Notes under the pieces: model-generated
Database searches by the model: none
What the model saw: the letters and a program-made list of their open reading frames with translations, nothing else
What the model was told of the DNA's origin: nothing
Position numbers and translations under genes: made by a program
Shown here: positions 8,939-18,264 of the stretch, piece by piece
Layout of the letters: each line of letters begins with the position of its first letter
Position numbering within the stretch: the stretch's first letter is position 1
Source of the DNA: Kitasatospora sp. NBC_00374
Lineage (GTDB): Bacteria > Actinomycetota > Actinomycetes > Streptomycetales > Streptomycetaceae
DNA: 64,000 nucleotides
Assembly (NCBI RefSeq): GCF_041434935.1
Contig: NZ_CP107964.1
Span: 8,415,001-8,479,000, forward strand
Direction: 5' to 3'

Positions 8939-11900
8939 TCAGGAGTGTGCGCCGGCTACCTGTGCCGGCTGCGCGGGTTGTTCGGCCTCGGGTCGGGTGT
9001 CGGTGCCCGCCGGAGGACGTGTGAGGTCGTCCAGGGTGACCGTGCGGTCGCGCGCGGTGGCGGCGATCCGCTCGGCCAGCCGGTGCGCCGCGTACGCGGT
9101 GCGCTGCGCGGGCTGCTGCCCGGCGAGGGCGGCGCTCAACGCGCCCGCCGCCGCCTCGTCCAGGCGCATCCCGTGGGACGAGAGATGACGGGTGGTCAGG
9201 TCCAGGGCCTGCTCGGCGGTGTAGTCCGCGAGCTCGACGTACTGCGCGAACATCCCGGCCAGCTCGGAGTGCCGGCGCACCGTCTCCACCAGGGACGGGC
9301 CGCTGCCGGACAGCACCAGCACCGTGCCCTCGGCGCCCTGGGCGGCGGCGGCCAGGGCGCCGAGGACCGCATCGCACTCCCCGGGGTCGCGCCGGGTGAA
9401 CGCCGGGTCGGCCTCCACGACCAGCAGCCCGCCCGCGGCCTCGGCCAGGGCGGCGGCCAGCCGGAGCCGCGGCTGCTCCGGCCAGCGGGCGGGCACGGTC
9501 GACAGCGGCAGGTGGGTCACCGAAGCGGTGGCCAGCAGGCCGAGTTCGGCAAGAGCGCGACCGTACTCCCGGGCGAGGGCCCGGCGTCCGCTGCCGGGGG
9601 CGCCCCGGACGAGCAGGTGCGGCGGCCCGCCGTCCGGCGCGCCCGTCCGCCGGGCCTGCGCGAGCAGCAGCAGTCGCTCGCGCAGTGCGGTGCGGGCCGC
9701 CTCGATGCCGGTCATCGCCGCGAGGCGGCGCAGCGCGGGCCCCTCCGCCCCGCCGCCAGGGAGTGCCGGTTCGGGGCTCGTCGTCGCGGCCTGCCCGGCC
9801 GGCGCGGTGAGCACGTCCGAGGCGGTCAGCCGGGACAACTCCCGGTCACTGTCCGGCGGTTGTGCGGCGAGCCGGGAGGCCTGCCGGTTGATCATCTCCT
9901 CGAAGACCTGCCGGGCGACCCGGCCGTTGCCGAACGTGGCGCTCTTCGGCACGTCCTCGAAGTAGCGGTGCAGCGCCGCCACCGCGTTCTCGTCGGGCTC
10001 GTAGTAGTGCTTGCCGCACAGGCCCTGGACGATGGTGACCAGCTCGTCGGAGCTGTAGTTGGGGAACTCGACCGTACGGGAGAACCGCGAGGCCATACCG
10101 GGGTTGGAGGCGAGGAACTGCTCCATCTGCGCGGAGTACCCGGCGACGATGACCACGATCTCGTCGCGGTGGTCCTCCATCAGCTTCATCAGGGTCTCGA
10201 CGGCCTCCTGCCCGAAGTCCGGTCCGGTGCCCCGGGACTGGTTGGTCAGGGTGTAGGCCTCGTCGATGAAGAGCACCCCGCCGAGCGCCTTCCTGACGAC
10301 ATCGGTGGTCTTGATGGCGGTGCCGCCGATGATCTGAGCGACCAGGTCGGCCCGCGCCACCTCGACGATGTGGCCCTGGCTGAGGATGCCCAGTTCGGCC
10401 AGCACCGCGCCGTACAGCCGGGCCACGGTGGTCTTGCCGGTGCCCGGAGGGCCCGCGAAGACCAGGTGGCGGCTCATCGGCGGCATCGGCAGGCCCATGT
10501 CCTGCCGGCGCTGGGCCAGCTTGTTGACGTTGATCAGGCCGGTGACCTCGCGCTTGACGCTCTCCAGCCCGACCAGGGCGTCCAGGTCGGCCAGCGGCCC
10601 GGTGCCCAGGCCGGAGGCCTCCGCCGCGCCGGAGGCCGGACCGGACGGCAGAGCGTCCGCCGCTCCGCCGGCCGGGGGCCTGCCGCCGTCGGTGTCCAGC
10701 CGTGCGACGTCCGGCTGCCCGGCACCCCGGGCCCGGCCGAGCGCCGAGCCGGCGTTGCCGCGGATCTCGCAGTCGTGGATCCGCACCGGACCGTCGGTGG
10801 CGGAGCGCACCCCGTCACCGCCGTTGTCGCACACCGCGCAGTTGTCCAACTCGGCGCGAGCGGACGGTTGCAGATGCACGCCGTGGCGTCGGGCCCCGGT
10901 GACCCGGCAGCCGACGGCGGTGATCGATCCGCCCGCCGAGACCCGGATGCCGTCGCCGCTCGATCCGGTGAACTCGCTCTCCCGGGCGTTGAGTTCGGCG
11001 CCCTCGCCGACCAGTGCGGGCCCGCCGCGCAGCAGCGAGGAGAGCAGCTCGGCGCGGGCACCGCCGCCCAGGGTCAGGCTCGCCTCCCCGCCTGTGGCGA
11101 GCACCCGGACACCGGCCAGCTCGGCGCTCGCCCCCTCGCCCAGCACGATTCCGGAGCCGCGGTCGATCTCGATCTCCGCCTCGCGGGCGGACAGCCGGCC
11201 CGCCTGCGGCACGGTCACCGCGGCGGTGGTCGTCCCGGCGAAGGAGGTCTTCTCGCAGACCGCCTCGGAGTCGCCCTCCACCAGCAGCCCGACCGGCGCC
11301 TCGACGATCCGGCAGCCCTCCAGCCGCGCCAGGGAGCCCTCGGCGACCCGCACCCCGCCGCCGGCGGCCGGGCCGATGCCGCAGCCGCGCAGCACGGGTC
11401 GGGCCCCGCCGGCCACGTGCACCGACGTGCCCCGGGAGCCGGTGAACGAGCAGTCGGTAAGGACGGTCTCGCCCTGGCTGGTCAGATAGGCGTCCAGGAT
11501 CGAACTGCCGCTGATGGCCAGGCCGTTCAGTCGGGCGTTGGCGTCCTGCTCGACGGCGAGGGCGGGCTTTCCGCTGCCGTCGATCCGGCCGCCCTCGACC
11601 ACCACCGTGCCGTGGCCGTTGACGCAGATCCCGTTGCCGCGCGGGCGCACCAACGAGCAGTCACGGATGGTCAGTTCGCCCCGCTCGGCGATCACGAACG
11701 CGGACGAGGCGACATCGGTGACCACGCACTGCTCCACCAGGTTCGCACCGGCGGAGGTCACCACGATGCCGGCGCCGCGGGTGTTGGTGACCTGGCAGCC
11801 GCGCAGCGCCAGCACCCCGTCGTGCCAGGCCAGCACCGCGGCCCAGGCCTCGCCGGAGAGCCGGCAGTCGTCCAGCGCGGCCTGTCCGCGCCGCACGTCC

Positions 11901-12178
11901 AGCACCGGCGCCTCGCCGTCGGTGCCGGAGAGTTCGAGACCGGACAGGCGCACCGCCTCGGCGTCCAGCACCAGGGTGCTCCCGGCGGCCGAGTGCAGCA
12001 CCACGGGGCCGTCGCCGTCCTCGGCGGCCAGCGTCACCGGCCTGGTGACGGTGAGCGCCTCCTCGTACCGGCCCGCGGCCACGGTGATCAGGGCACCCTC
12101 GGCCGCGTCGGCCAGCGCCGCGGCGATGGTGGGGTAGGCACCCGGTCGCTCCCGGGAGACCAGCAGTCGCTGGCTCAT
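8939..12178 (-). CDS. EccA-like AAA+ ATPase with N-terminal parallel beta-helix, 1079 aa
   Basis: Starts at ATG 12178 in an ATGA overlap with the upstream gene. Residues 1-490 are a right-handed parallel beta-helix of pectate-lyase type with repeated rungs (for example LSGLELSGTDGEAPVLDVRR). A CbxX/EccA-type AAA+ module follows, with Walker A GPPGTGKT near 575-582, Walker B GGVLFIDEAYTL near 632-643 and an arginine-finger region (MASRFSRTVEF). A second AAA-like module near 857 has a degenerate P-loop, GAPGSGRRA, with Arg in place of the catalytic Lys, and a weak Walker B (LLVVEADPAF). EccA ATPases are cytosolic and act on ESX substrates. The beta-helix may replace the usual TPR domain as substrate- or partner-binding surface; this is an inference. 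Confidence 0.88.
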   Translation of the reverse strand: MSQRLLVSRERPGAYPTIAAALADAAEGALITVAAGRYEEALTVTRPVTLAAEDGDGPVVLHSAAGSTLVLDAEAVRLSGLELSGTDGEAPVLDVRRGQAALDDCRLSGEAWAAVLAWHDGVLALRGCQVTNTRGAGIVVTSAGANLVEQCVVTDVASSAFVIAERGELTIRDCSLVRPRGNGICVNGHGTVVVEGGRIDGSGKPALAVEQDANARLNGLAISGSSILDAYLTSQGETVLTDCSFTGSRGTSVHVAGGARPVLRGCGIGPAAGGGVRVAEGSLARLEGCRIVEAPVGLLVEGDSEAVCEKTSFAGTTTAAVTVPQAGRLSAREAEIEIDRGSGIVLGEGASAELAGVRVLATGGEASLTLGGGARAELLSSLLRGGPALVGEGAELNARESEFTGSSGDGIRVSAGGSITAVGCRVTGARRHGVHLQPSARAELDNCAVCDNGGDGVRSATDGPVRIHDCEIRGNAGSALGRARGAGQPDVARLDTDGGRPPAGGAADALPSGPASGAAEASGLGTGPLADLDALVGLESVKREVTGLINVNKLAQRRQDMGLPMPPMSRHLVFAGPPGTGKTTVARLYGAVLAELGILSQGHIVEVARADLVAQIIGGTAIKTTDVVRKALGGVLFIDEAYTLTNQSRGTGPDFGQEAVETLMKLMEDHRDEIVVIVAGYSAQMEQFLASNPGMASRFSRTVEFPNYSSDELVTIVQGLCGKHYYEPDENAVAALHRYFEDVPKSATFGNGRVARQVFEEMINRQASRLAAQPPDSDRELSRLTASDVLTAPAGQAATTSPEPALPGGGAEGPALRRLAAMTGIEAARTALRERLLLLAQARRTGAPDGGPPHLLVRGAPGSGRRALAREYGRALAELGLLATASVTHLPLSTVPARWPEQPRLRLAAALAEAAGGLLVVEADPAFTRRDPGECDAVLGALAAAAQGAEGTVLVLSGSGPSLVETVRRHSELAGMFAQYVELADYTAEQALDLTTRHLSSHGMRLDEAAAGALSAALAGQQPAQRTAYAAHRLAERIAATARDRTVTLDDLTRPPAGTDTRPEAEQPAQPAQVAGAHS

Positions 12179-15100
12179 GCGGCCACCGCCTTCGGTGCCG
12201 TGCGGGGGAGCAGGCCGGGCGCGGAGCCCCGCGGCGGCGCGCTCCGCCCGGTGTCCCCGGTCCGCGTACGGGTGTCGGGGGCCGGGCCGTCGGCGGCCCG
12301 GGCCAGGCCGTCCAGGGCGATCTCGTCGAGCGGCACGTTCGCCTTCCTGTCCTCGGAGCCCTCCGACAAGGAGAGCTCGCGCAGCAGCAGTCGGTCCTGT
12401 TCGTCGGTGCCCAGCACCCGGAACCTCGTACCGGGCGGGAAGACCACCCGGTCCGGGGCGGTCGGGGCGACCAGGGCGGTCCGCCGGGCGGTCAGCGACC
12501 AGATCAGGAAGTCGGTCGCGTCGGTCGCCGGCTCCGCGGTGCGGGCCCACGCGGTGCAGAAGGCCCACTCGGTCAGCACGTCGCCCTCGCGGTACCAGGC
12601 CCGTTCGGACGGGTGCAGCGCGGCGCGCAGCAAGGTGGCGCCCCGGTGGGACGGCAGCCGCCGGAGGCCTGCCGCCACGCAGCGGGCCAGCGGCACGTGC
12701 GGTCCGACGGTCGCCGTGCGGACGGCGGCGTCGAGCGCCGCGCCGTCGCCGGTGAGGTAGAGCCGCAGGGCCGCGAGGTCGGTGAAGGCGTCGCTCTCCT
12801 CGGCCCGGGTGGTGCCGCGCAGACCGGGTGATTCGGACAGCACCCGGGACACCGTGCCGGAGGCCGCGTTGAACTGCCGGGCGAAGGTGCGCCACACCCA
12901 CGCCCGCTCCTGGTCCATCCCGCGCTCCTGGGGCACGGCGCTCGCGCCCGGCCCGGGCGCCGGCTGCACCCGGACCGCGGACGACGCGGGTCGGGCGGCC
13001 ACCGGCGCCGGGGGTGCGGACGGGCCCGCGACGGCGCGCGGCGCGGTGGCGGCCGGGGCCGGGAGTGCGACCGACTCCAGCCGGATCCCGGCGATGCCCG
13101 CGGGTCGGGCGGCCGGTCGGGCCGGTGCGGCGGCCGGTGGTGCGGTCGGTGCCGATGCTGCGGACGGTTCGGACGGACCGGTGGGCCCCGGCGGGGTCGG
13201 TCCGGGGACGGGCGCGGTGGCCGGGTCGGTGGCGGGGGTGGGGACGGGCGCCGGCGGGGCCTGGTCCGGGACGGGGTTGTGCGCGGGCGGGGCGGGCGAA
13301 GGTGCGTCAGGAGCTGCGTCAGGAGTCGCGGCCGGGGGCGCCGACGGCGCGTCACCGAGCACCGGGCCGGGGCCGGACCCGGGTCCGGTGGGCGCCGCGA
13401 CCTCCGGCGCCGGGGGTGCCATCGGCTCGTTCGACGTCGGCGCGCCGGGCGCCCGCCCGTCGGCGGGGTGCGGACCGGCACCGAGGTCGGCCCTTCGCAG
13501 CACGAGAGTGTCGAAGGGGTCGGGCCGGTGCGCGACGCGGGTGTTGAACGGGTCGGCCGGCTCCTGGACGCCCGGGGGCACCTGTTCCGTCCAACCGCCG
13601 GCCGCAGCGGGGCCGAACGACGAGCCGCCCCCCACACCCGACGGCGAGACGTTGCCTGCGGCGGGCAGTGCGCTCGTCGCCGGCGCGGACGGGACGGCCA
13701 CCGTCCCCGCGCCGGGCGCGCCGGTGGCCGGCCCGGCGGAGGTCAGCAGGGCTCCGGACGGCCGGAGCGGTTCCACGAGGTGTCCGGACTCCGTCCGGGC
13801 GAGATGGGCCGGCAGCGGGGCCGGTGCGGGTGCCACGGCAGGTGGCAGGGCCGGAGCCCGGGTCGCGGGTGCGGCGGCGGCCCCGAGGTCGTCCACCGTG
13901 CCCCCGGCGGGCCGGGCGCCCTTGCGCCGGCGGGCCCGCGGGTCGGCGAGGGTGATGCCCCGCGCCTGGGCTCCGGACGGGACGGGCTCGCCGGTCGCCC
14001 CGCTGAGGGCCGCCCCGGCGTCGGCCGTCGTCCAGAACGCCAGGTGCGCGGGCCGGCGCGGAGCCGTCCTGGCCGCCGTGCCCGGGCGCGCGTTGTCGTC
14101 CATCGCCACCGGCTCCCCGAGCGACCACAGGCCGGGCGGGTCGGCCGGAGCGGCGAGGCCGGGGGCGTCGGCGGGCGCGATCCGGTAGGCGTCGCGGGCG
14201 TCGGGGGGCAACTGCCACAGCAGGTCGTGCGCGAAGGCGCGCATCCGCTCGGCGGTCGTCGGCTCGCTGCGGTCGTACAGCAGCGCGGTGTGGCCGTGCG
14301 GAGCGGGGCGCCGCCGGACGTCGTCGCCGCCGTAGGGCTCCAGTACCGGACGGACCCAGAGACCGGACTGCACGATCTCCAGCACCGTGTCGGGGGCCAA
14401 CTCCCAGACTCCGGAGCCAACTTGCGGAAGGCCGGGCAGTGGCGCGCGCACCCCGAGCAGCTCCGGCGGCCGCGTCTGGGAGAGTGCGTGCAGGCGCGGG
14501 GAGTACCGGTACTGCGCGGCGAAGGGCTGCCAGCCGGGCGAGCCGTCGGGGAGCAGGCCGCGGACGTCCGGCGGCGCGTCGTGCCCGGCCGGCACCACGG
14601 GCAGACCGGCACACACCACCACGTGCTCCCGGAAGGCGTCCGCCAGCTCCTGGCCGAGCGCGCCGGCCCCCGGGGGCAGCGCGACCGGCCCGTACGGGAC
14701 GAACCGCACCTGGCGGCGCACCGACGGCAGCACGGTGTTCCACAGCCCGAACGCGTCGGCCAGCGGCACCGCGGGGCCGTCCGGGCTGCCGAGGACCACG
14801 GTCAGCACGTGCGGGTCGGTGGGCAGGGTCTCCACCAGCCTGCGCCACCCGTCGAGCAGGTCGGTCGGCCGTGCGCTGCGCAGCCAGACGCCGCACGGCA
14901 CGGACTCGACCACGCCGTACGGGCTGGTGGCCCACGGCCGGTCGAGGGTGGTGAACTCCCACATCGGCCGGGGGTAGCGGCGGGACTCCGGCCGGGCGTC
15001 GGCGCCCGGGCGCAGCTGGAGCCAGCCGGCGCCGTGGTCGATCGGGACGAACAGGCCGCCGCCCGCGGTGGGCACCGGCCGGCCGTCGGGGACCAGGACG

Positions 15101-15411
15101 ACCCGGTGCAGCCGGTCGGCGATCCGCTGGCCCGCCCAGCGGGCCTCGGCCGGGGTGGCGCGCCCGAAGACCAGTCGCAGGCTGCCGGGTCGGCCGGAGA
15201 GCAGCCCGGCTACCGAGTCCCAGGCGGTGTCCGGCGCGTCGCAGGGCAGGTCGAGGACGACGGGGGTGTGCTGCGGGTCCGGTGCCAGCCGGGCCGTGAA
15301 CTCCAGGGCCTGCGGGTCCGGCCGGCCCTTGGGGTGGACGAGCAGGGCGTGCCCGGCGGCGCGGCACTGCAGCGCCGGGGCGGTGGGACGGGTCCTGAGC
15401 CGCACGGTCAC
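12175..15411 (-). CDS. large ESX-associated protein with possible ADP-ribosyltransferase-like C-terminus, 1078 aa
   Basis: The GTG start at 15411 overlaps the eccB stop (GTGA), and the stop overlaps the next ATG. Residues 1-560 form an ordered region with alternating strands and helices (HALLVHPKGRPDPQALEFTA, then LRLVFGRATPAEARWAGQ). Residues 600-850 are a Pro/Ala-rich linker. Residues 860-1050 hold a compact domain with HRGATLLRAAL, then VLTEWAFCTAW, DFLIWSLTARR and VVFPPGTRFRVLG. This succession resembles the R, S-T-S and hydrophobic-PGTRFRV blocks of the ADP-ribosyltransferase fold, but the normal S-T-S is changed to A-F-C-T and no clear catalytic E-x-E is visible. The function is unknown; an inactive ART-like scaffold or a true transferase are both possible. 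Confidence 0.7.
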   Translation of the reverse strand: MTVRLRTRPTAPALQCRAAGHALLVHPKGRPDPQALEFTARLAPDPQHTPVVLDLPCDAPDTAWDSVAGLLSGRPGSLRLVFGRATPAEARWAGQRIADRLHRVVLVPDGRPVPTAGGGLFVPIDHGAGWLQLRPGADARPESRRYPRPMWEFTTLDRPWATSPYGVVESVPCGVWLRSARPTDLLDGWRRLVETLPTDPHVLTVVLGSPDGPAVPLADAFGLWNTVLPSVRRQVRFVPYGPVALPPGAGALGQELADAFREHVVVCAGLPVVPAGHDAPPDVRGLLPDGSPGWQPFAAQYRYSPRLHALSQTRPPELLGVRAPLPGLPQVGSGVWELAPDTVLEIVQSGLWVRPVLEPYGGDDVRRRPAPHGHTALLYDRSEPTTAERMRAFAHDLLWQLPPDARDAYRIAPADAPGLAAPADPPGLWSLGEPVAMDDNARPGTAARTAPRRPAHLAFWTTADAGAALSGATGEPVPSGAQARGITLADPRARRRKGARPAGGTVDDLGAAAAPATRAPALPPAVAPAPAPLPAHLARTESGHLVEPLRPSGALLTSAGPATGAPGAGTVAVPSAPATSALPAAGNVSPSGVGGGSSFGPAAAGGWTEQVPPGVQEPADPFNTRVAHRPDPFDTLVLRRADLGAGPHPADGRAPGAPTSNEPMAPPAPEVAAPTGPGSGPGPVLGDAPSAPPAATPDAAPDAPSPAPPAHNPVPDQAPPAPVPTPATDPATAPVPGPTPPGPTGPSEPSAASAPTAPPAAAPARPAARPAGIAGIRLESVALPAPAATAPRAVAGPSAPPAPVAARPASSAVRVQPAPGPGASAVPQERGMDQERAWVWRTFARQFNAASGTVSRVLSESPGLRGTTRAEESDAFTDLAALRLYLTGDGAALDAAVRTATVGPHVPLARCVAAGLRRLPSHRGATLLRAALHPSERAWYREGDVLTEWAFCTAWARTAEPATDATDFLIWSLTARRTALVAPTAPDRVVFPPGTRFRVLGTDEQDRLLLRELSLSEGSEDRKANVPLDEIALDGLARAADGPAPDTRTRTGDTGRSAPPRGSAPGLLPRTAPKAVAA

Positions 15412-16748
15412 CGACCTCCCAGCGTCGCCCGGACGGCGGCGACGTCCAGCACCGGGCCCTGCCGGAGTTCGGCGAGCAGGTCGGCGGGCACGGGCGTCCT
15501 GGCCCGGCCGGCGAGCCCGAGCTGGGCGGCGGCCGAGCCGTCGGCGAGCGGATAGGCGGTGCCCTGGTCGTCGATCAGGTAGGTCCGCGGGTCGGGTGCC
15601 TGGGCCGCGAGCTGGGTCTGGTCGACGGCGTAGACGCCGCTGTCGGCCGGCAGGAGCGCGGCGCGGCCGCCGGTGGCCGCGGCGCCGTCCTCCAGGACGA
15701 CCCGGGTGGCGACACCTGTGCCGTCGGGCGCTTGGGCCAGGCAGAGGGCCTGGCCGGCGGCGGCGATCGGGGGCGCGTTGCGGACGTCGGGCAGCCGGTC
15801 GGGCGGTGGGGGAGCGGTGGACAGCGGCGCGCCCGCCATGTCCGACGCGCTCACCCGGCGGACGGCCGGTGCGCCTTGGGCCGTGGCGAGCAGCGCGGAC
15901 TCGGCGGCGCCGATCGGGGCGATGCCGTCGGACCGCATCACGTAGTTGTGGTCGGTGCCGCCGGTGGTGGTCGTGAACAGCTGGCCCACGGTGACTGCGG
16001 TGCCCGCCACCTGCCCGGCCGGGGAGCCCGCCCCGGGGATGGCCGGGGCCGCGAGCGGTACGCCCTCGGGCAGGGCGGCGAGCCAGCTCTGCCGGGCGGG
16101 TAGCGCCCGCTCGCCGTCGAGGCCGAGGGCGATCAGCGCGCTGTCCGAGGGCACCGGGTAGCGGGTGCCCCCGAACAGTACGTAGCGCTTGCCGTCGGGG
16201 CCGGCCAGCAGGGCCTGACGGCCGGCCGGGACGGGCGTGGTGTGCCCCTGCGGCGCGAAGTCCACGACCTCGCCGGTCGCCAGGTCGGGGCGCAGGCAGC
16301 GGGTCCAGCCGCCGGCCAGCAGCCCGGCGGCGGTGGGCACGGTGTCCGGCGCGCCGGGGATGCCGACGGGGGCTCCGTGCGGGGTGCCGGCCAGCGCGGC
16401 CCGGTCGGCCGTCTGCATCGTGGCGCTGCTGCCGGCCAGGAGCAGGGCGGAGGCGTGGTTGCGCACCGGGCGCAGCTCGCCGGCGAGGTAGAGGTAGCGG
16501 TTGCCGGTCTGCTGTTCCAGGACGATCGAGCCTGGTGTCCGCCAACCGGCCGGCGGGACGGGGGAGATCAGCCCGTAGACGCCGGAGCCGGCGCACAGCA
16601 GGGCGGTGACCCCGGCGCCGAGGAAGGTGCCGAGCGCGGCACGCCTGGTCGGGCTCTCGCCGCGCCCCGGGTCACCGCTCACCAGGGCCGTGGCCAGCCT
16701 GCCCATGGCGAACTGGTAGGCCTGGACGTGGTCGCGTCGGGTCTGCAC
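15408..16748 (-). CDS. eccB: type VII secretion protein EccB
   Basis: 446 aa. The N-terminus MQTRRDHVQAYQFAMGRL is the EccB signature, followed by a basic cytosolic segment and one membrane helix at about residues 38-62. The large periplasmic/extracytoplasmic part holds four repeated R-Y-x-L-F/Y-L modules (RYLYLAGELRPVRN, RYVLFGGTRYPVP), as in mycobacterial EccB. It is a core component of the ESX membrane pore with EccC and EccD. It lies 12 nt after the end of eccD and overlaps the next gene. Confidence 0.95.
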   Translation of the reverse strand: MQTRRDHVQAYQFAMGRLATALVSGDPGRGESPTRRAALGTFLGAGVTALLCAGSGVYGLISPVPPAGWRTPGSIVLEQQTGNRYLYLAGELRPVRNHASALLLAGSSATMQTADRAALAGTPHGAPVGIPGAPDTVPTAAGLLAGGWTRCLRPDLATGEVVDFAPQGHTTPVPAGRQALLAGPDGKRYVLFGGTRYPVPSDSALIALGLDGERALPARQSWLAALPEGVPLAAPAIPGAGSPAGQVAGTAVTVGQLFTTTTGGTDHNYVMRSDGIAPIGAAESALLATAQGAPAVRRVSASDMAGAPLSTAPPPPDRLPDVRNAPPIAAAGQALCLAQAPDGTGVATRVVLEDGAAATGGRAALLPADSGVYAVDQTQLAAQAPDPRTYLIDDQGTAYPLADGSAAAQLGLAGRARTPVPADLLAELRQGPVLDVAAVRATLGGR

Positions 16749-16760
16749 TGTGTCGTCCCC

Positions 16761-17161
16761 TCAGCTGAACTGCGCCCGGACGGCGGCGTAGAGATGGACG
16801 GTTTGCAGGAGCAGCGGGAACAGGGCCAGCGAGGTGAGGAGTTCGAGGATGTCGCCGGTGTGCCCCCAGATCGGCAGCGGGCGGCCGTGCGGCAGCCGGC
16901 GGGCGGCCACCAGCAGCAGCGCGGCGGCGACGAGCAGCAGCGCGAGCACGGCGAGCCGGGGCCCGTCCCCGGCCGCGGCCACCTGGACCAGCGCCAGGAC
17001 GGACAGCCCGGCGGCTCCGGCCAGGACCGCCGACACCCGCTGCAGGGTGCCGGTCAGGCCCCGGGCGCGCAGCAGCACCGCGGCGCTGAACACGAGGGGC
17101 ACCAGCCAGCCGGTCCACCCGGGCTGGTGGACCAGGTACCAGATGCCGGTCGTGTGGACTA
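16761..17161 (-). pseudogene. eccD: eccD, 3' part cut off by IS insertion
   Basis: This is the C-terminal 132 codons of EccD with several membrane helices (VPLVFSAAVLLRARGL and LLTSLALFPLLLQTVHLY), ending at TGA 16761, 12 nt before eccB. The upstream border is the TA target duplication at 17160-17161. It is in frame with the 5' part once the IS and one TA copy are removed. A GTG at 17102 could start a short fragment, but no ribosome site was recognised. Confidence 0.93.
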
Positions 17162-17186
17162 GGGACTGTTCTGAATTCAGATCATG
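17162..17186. repeat. left inverted repeat of the eccD insertion sequence
   Basis: A 25-bp sequence, perfect inverse of 18240-18264. It is preceded by TA at 17160-17161, and the transposase stop codon lies within it. Confidence 0.96.
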
Positions 17187-18188
17187 GTGTGGGCTTCAGG
17201 CTGCGGAGCCAAATGATGGAGCCGCGCAGGTGGAGACCTGCTTCGAAGCTGGCGGGCGTCTTGTCGTAGCGGGTGGCGAGGCCCCGCCAGTCCTTGATCT
17301 TGTTGATGGCTCGTTCGACGGTGTTGCGATCGCGGTACAGATCGGCGTCGTGGCTGACGGGCCGTCCGCCGCCTCGGCCTCTCTTCTTGCGGTTGGCGGC
17401 CTGGTCGTCCTTCTCCGGGATGACTGCCTTGATCTGGCGTCGGCGCAGGTAGGCCCGGGTGGTGCGAGCGGAGTAGGCCTTATCGGCGGCCACCGCGTCG
17501 GGGCGCGTTCGGGGCCGGCCGATCGGGCCGCGTACCTTGATCTTGTCCATGACGGCGGTGAACCGCGGGTTGTCCGCGCTCTGGCCCGGGGTGAGTACGA
17601 GGGACAGTGGGCGGCAGCGCCGCTCGGCAGCCAGGTGGGTCTTCGTGGTCAGCCCGCCGCGCGATCGCCCCAGCGCGGCCGCCTTGAGCCGGGCCCGGTG
17701 GCGTCGGCGTAGTTGGCGCTTCGCCTCCCGCCGGGATTCCTCCGCCTCGTCGGTGTCGTCGCCCCGGCCCGCTATCGCTCCGGTTCGTCCCTTCGCAACA
17801 GCCCCTTTTCCTCCGCGACGGCTTTCTCCAGCTCCTCCAGCAACTCGGCGTCCACGACCATCCCGGCGGCGTGATGGTGCGCACGAGAGACGGTGGAGTC
17901 CACGCTGACCAGTGACAAGTCGACCTGGCCGCGCGCGGCGGCCTCGGCGATCATCCCCTCCATCAGCGTCTGGAAGACTCCCGTGCGCGCCCAGGTGCCG
18001 AACTGGCCGTAGATCGTCGACCAGTTGCCGTACCGCTCGGGGACATCCCGCCAGGGACTGCCCACCCGGAACCGCCACATGATCGCGTCGAACTGCCGCC
18101 GCAGGTCCGGGATCGGCCCCGTCGCCGCCATCGGCAGGAACGGCTCAACCAGCTCCCACTCACTGTCCGTCAGATCGCCGCGCGTCAT
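17182..18188 (-). CDS. IS5-family DDE transposase, two frames joined by programmed -1 frameshift
   Basis: Frame A starts at ATG 18188 and ends at 17772 (138 aa). It holds the helix-turn-helix start (LTDSEWELVEPFLP) and the first catalytic Asp (SVDSTVSRAHHHAAG). Frame B, ending at 17182 inside the inverted repeat, holds GRSRGGLTTKTHLA, the second Asp (ADKAYSARTTRAYL) and the Glu block (RNTVERAINKIKDW). The frames overlap at A-AAG-GGG (minus-strand run AAAAGGGG, about 17802-17809), where a -1 slip gives a fused protein of roughly 335 aa. All DDE residues are present, so the element may still be active. Confidence 0.93.
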
Positions 18189-18239
18189 GGACTCGTTCTA
18201 CCAGCCACCACACCACCGAGGAGCACGAACCGGCGCAAT

Positions 18240-18264
18240 CATGATCTGAATTCAGAACAGTCCC
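18240..18264. repeat. right inverted repeat of the eccD insertion sequence
   Basis: Perfect 25-bp inverse of 17162-17186, followed by the second TA copy at 18265-18266. The match stops exactly at base 25. Confidence 0.96.

Larger units (their letters stand above)
17162..18264. mobile_element. IS5-family insertion sequence (IS427-like), 1103 bp, inside eccD
   Basis: Bounded by perfect 25-bp inverted repeats beginning GGGACTGTTCTGAATTCAG and flanked by a TA dinucleotide on each side. It carries one transposase in two overlapping frames. A 2-bp TA duplication and a -1 frameshifted transposase are the usual features of the IS427 group of IS5. It splits eccD so cleanly that the original gene can be rebuilt. 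Confidence 0.95.

Noticed and set aside
12175..16596. Extension of the ART-like gene up to 16596
   Set aside because: The added part overlaps eccB entirely and is Arg/Pro-rich noise. The GTG at 15411 overlapping the eccB stop is the natural start.
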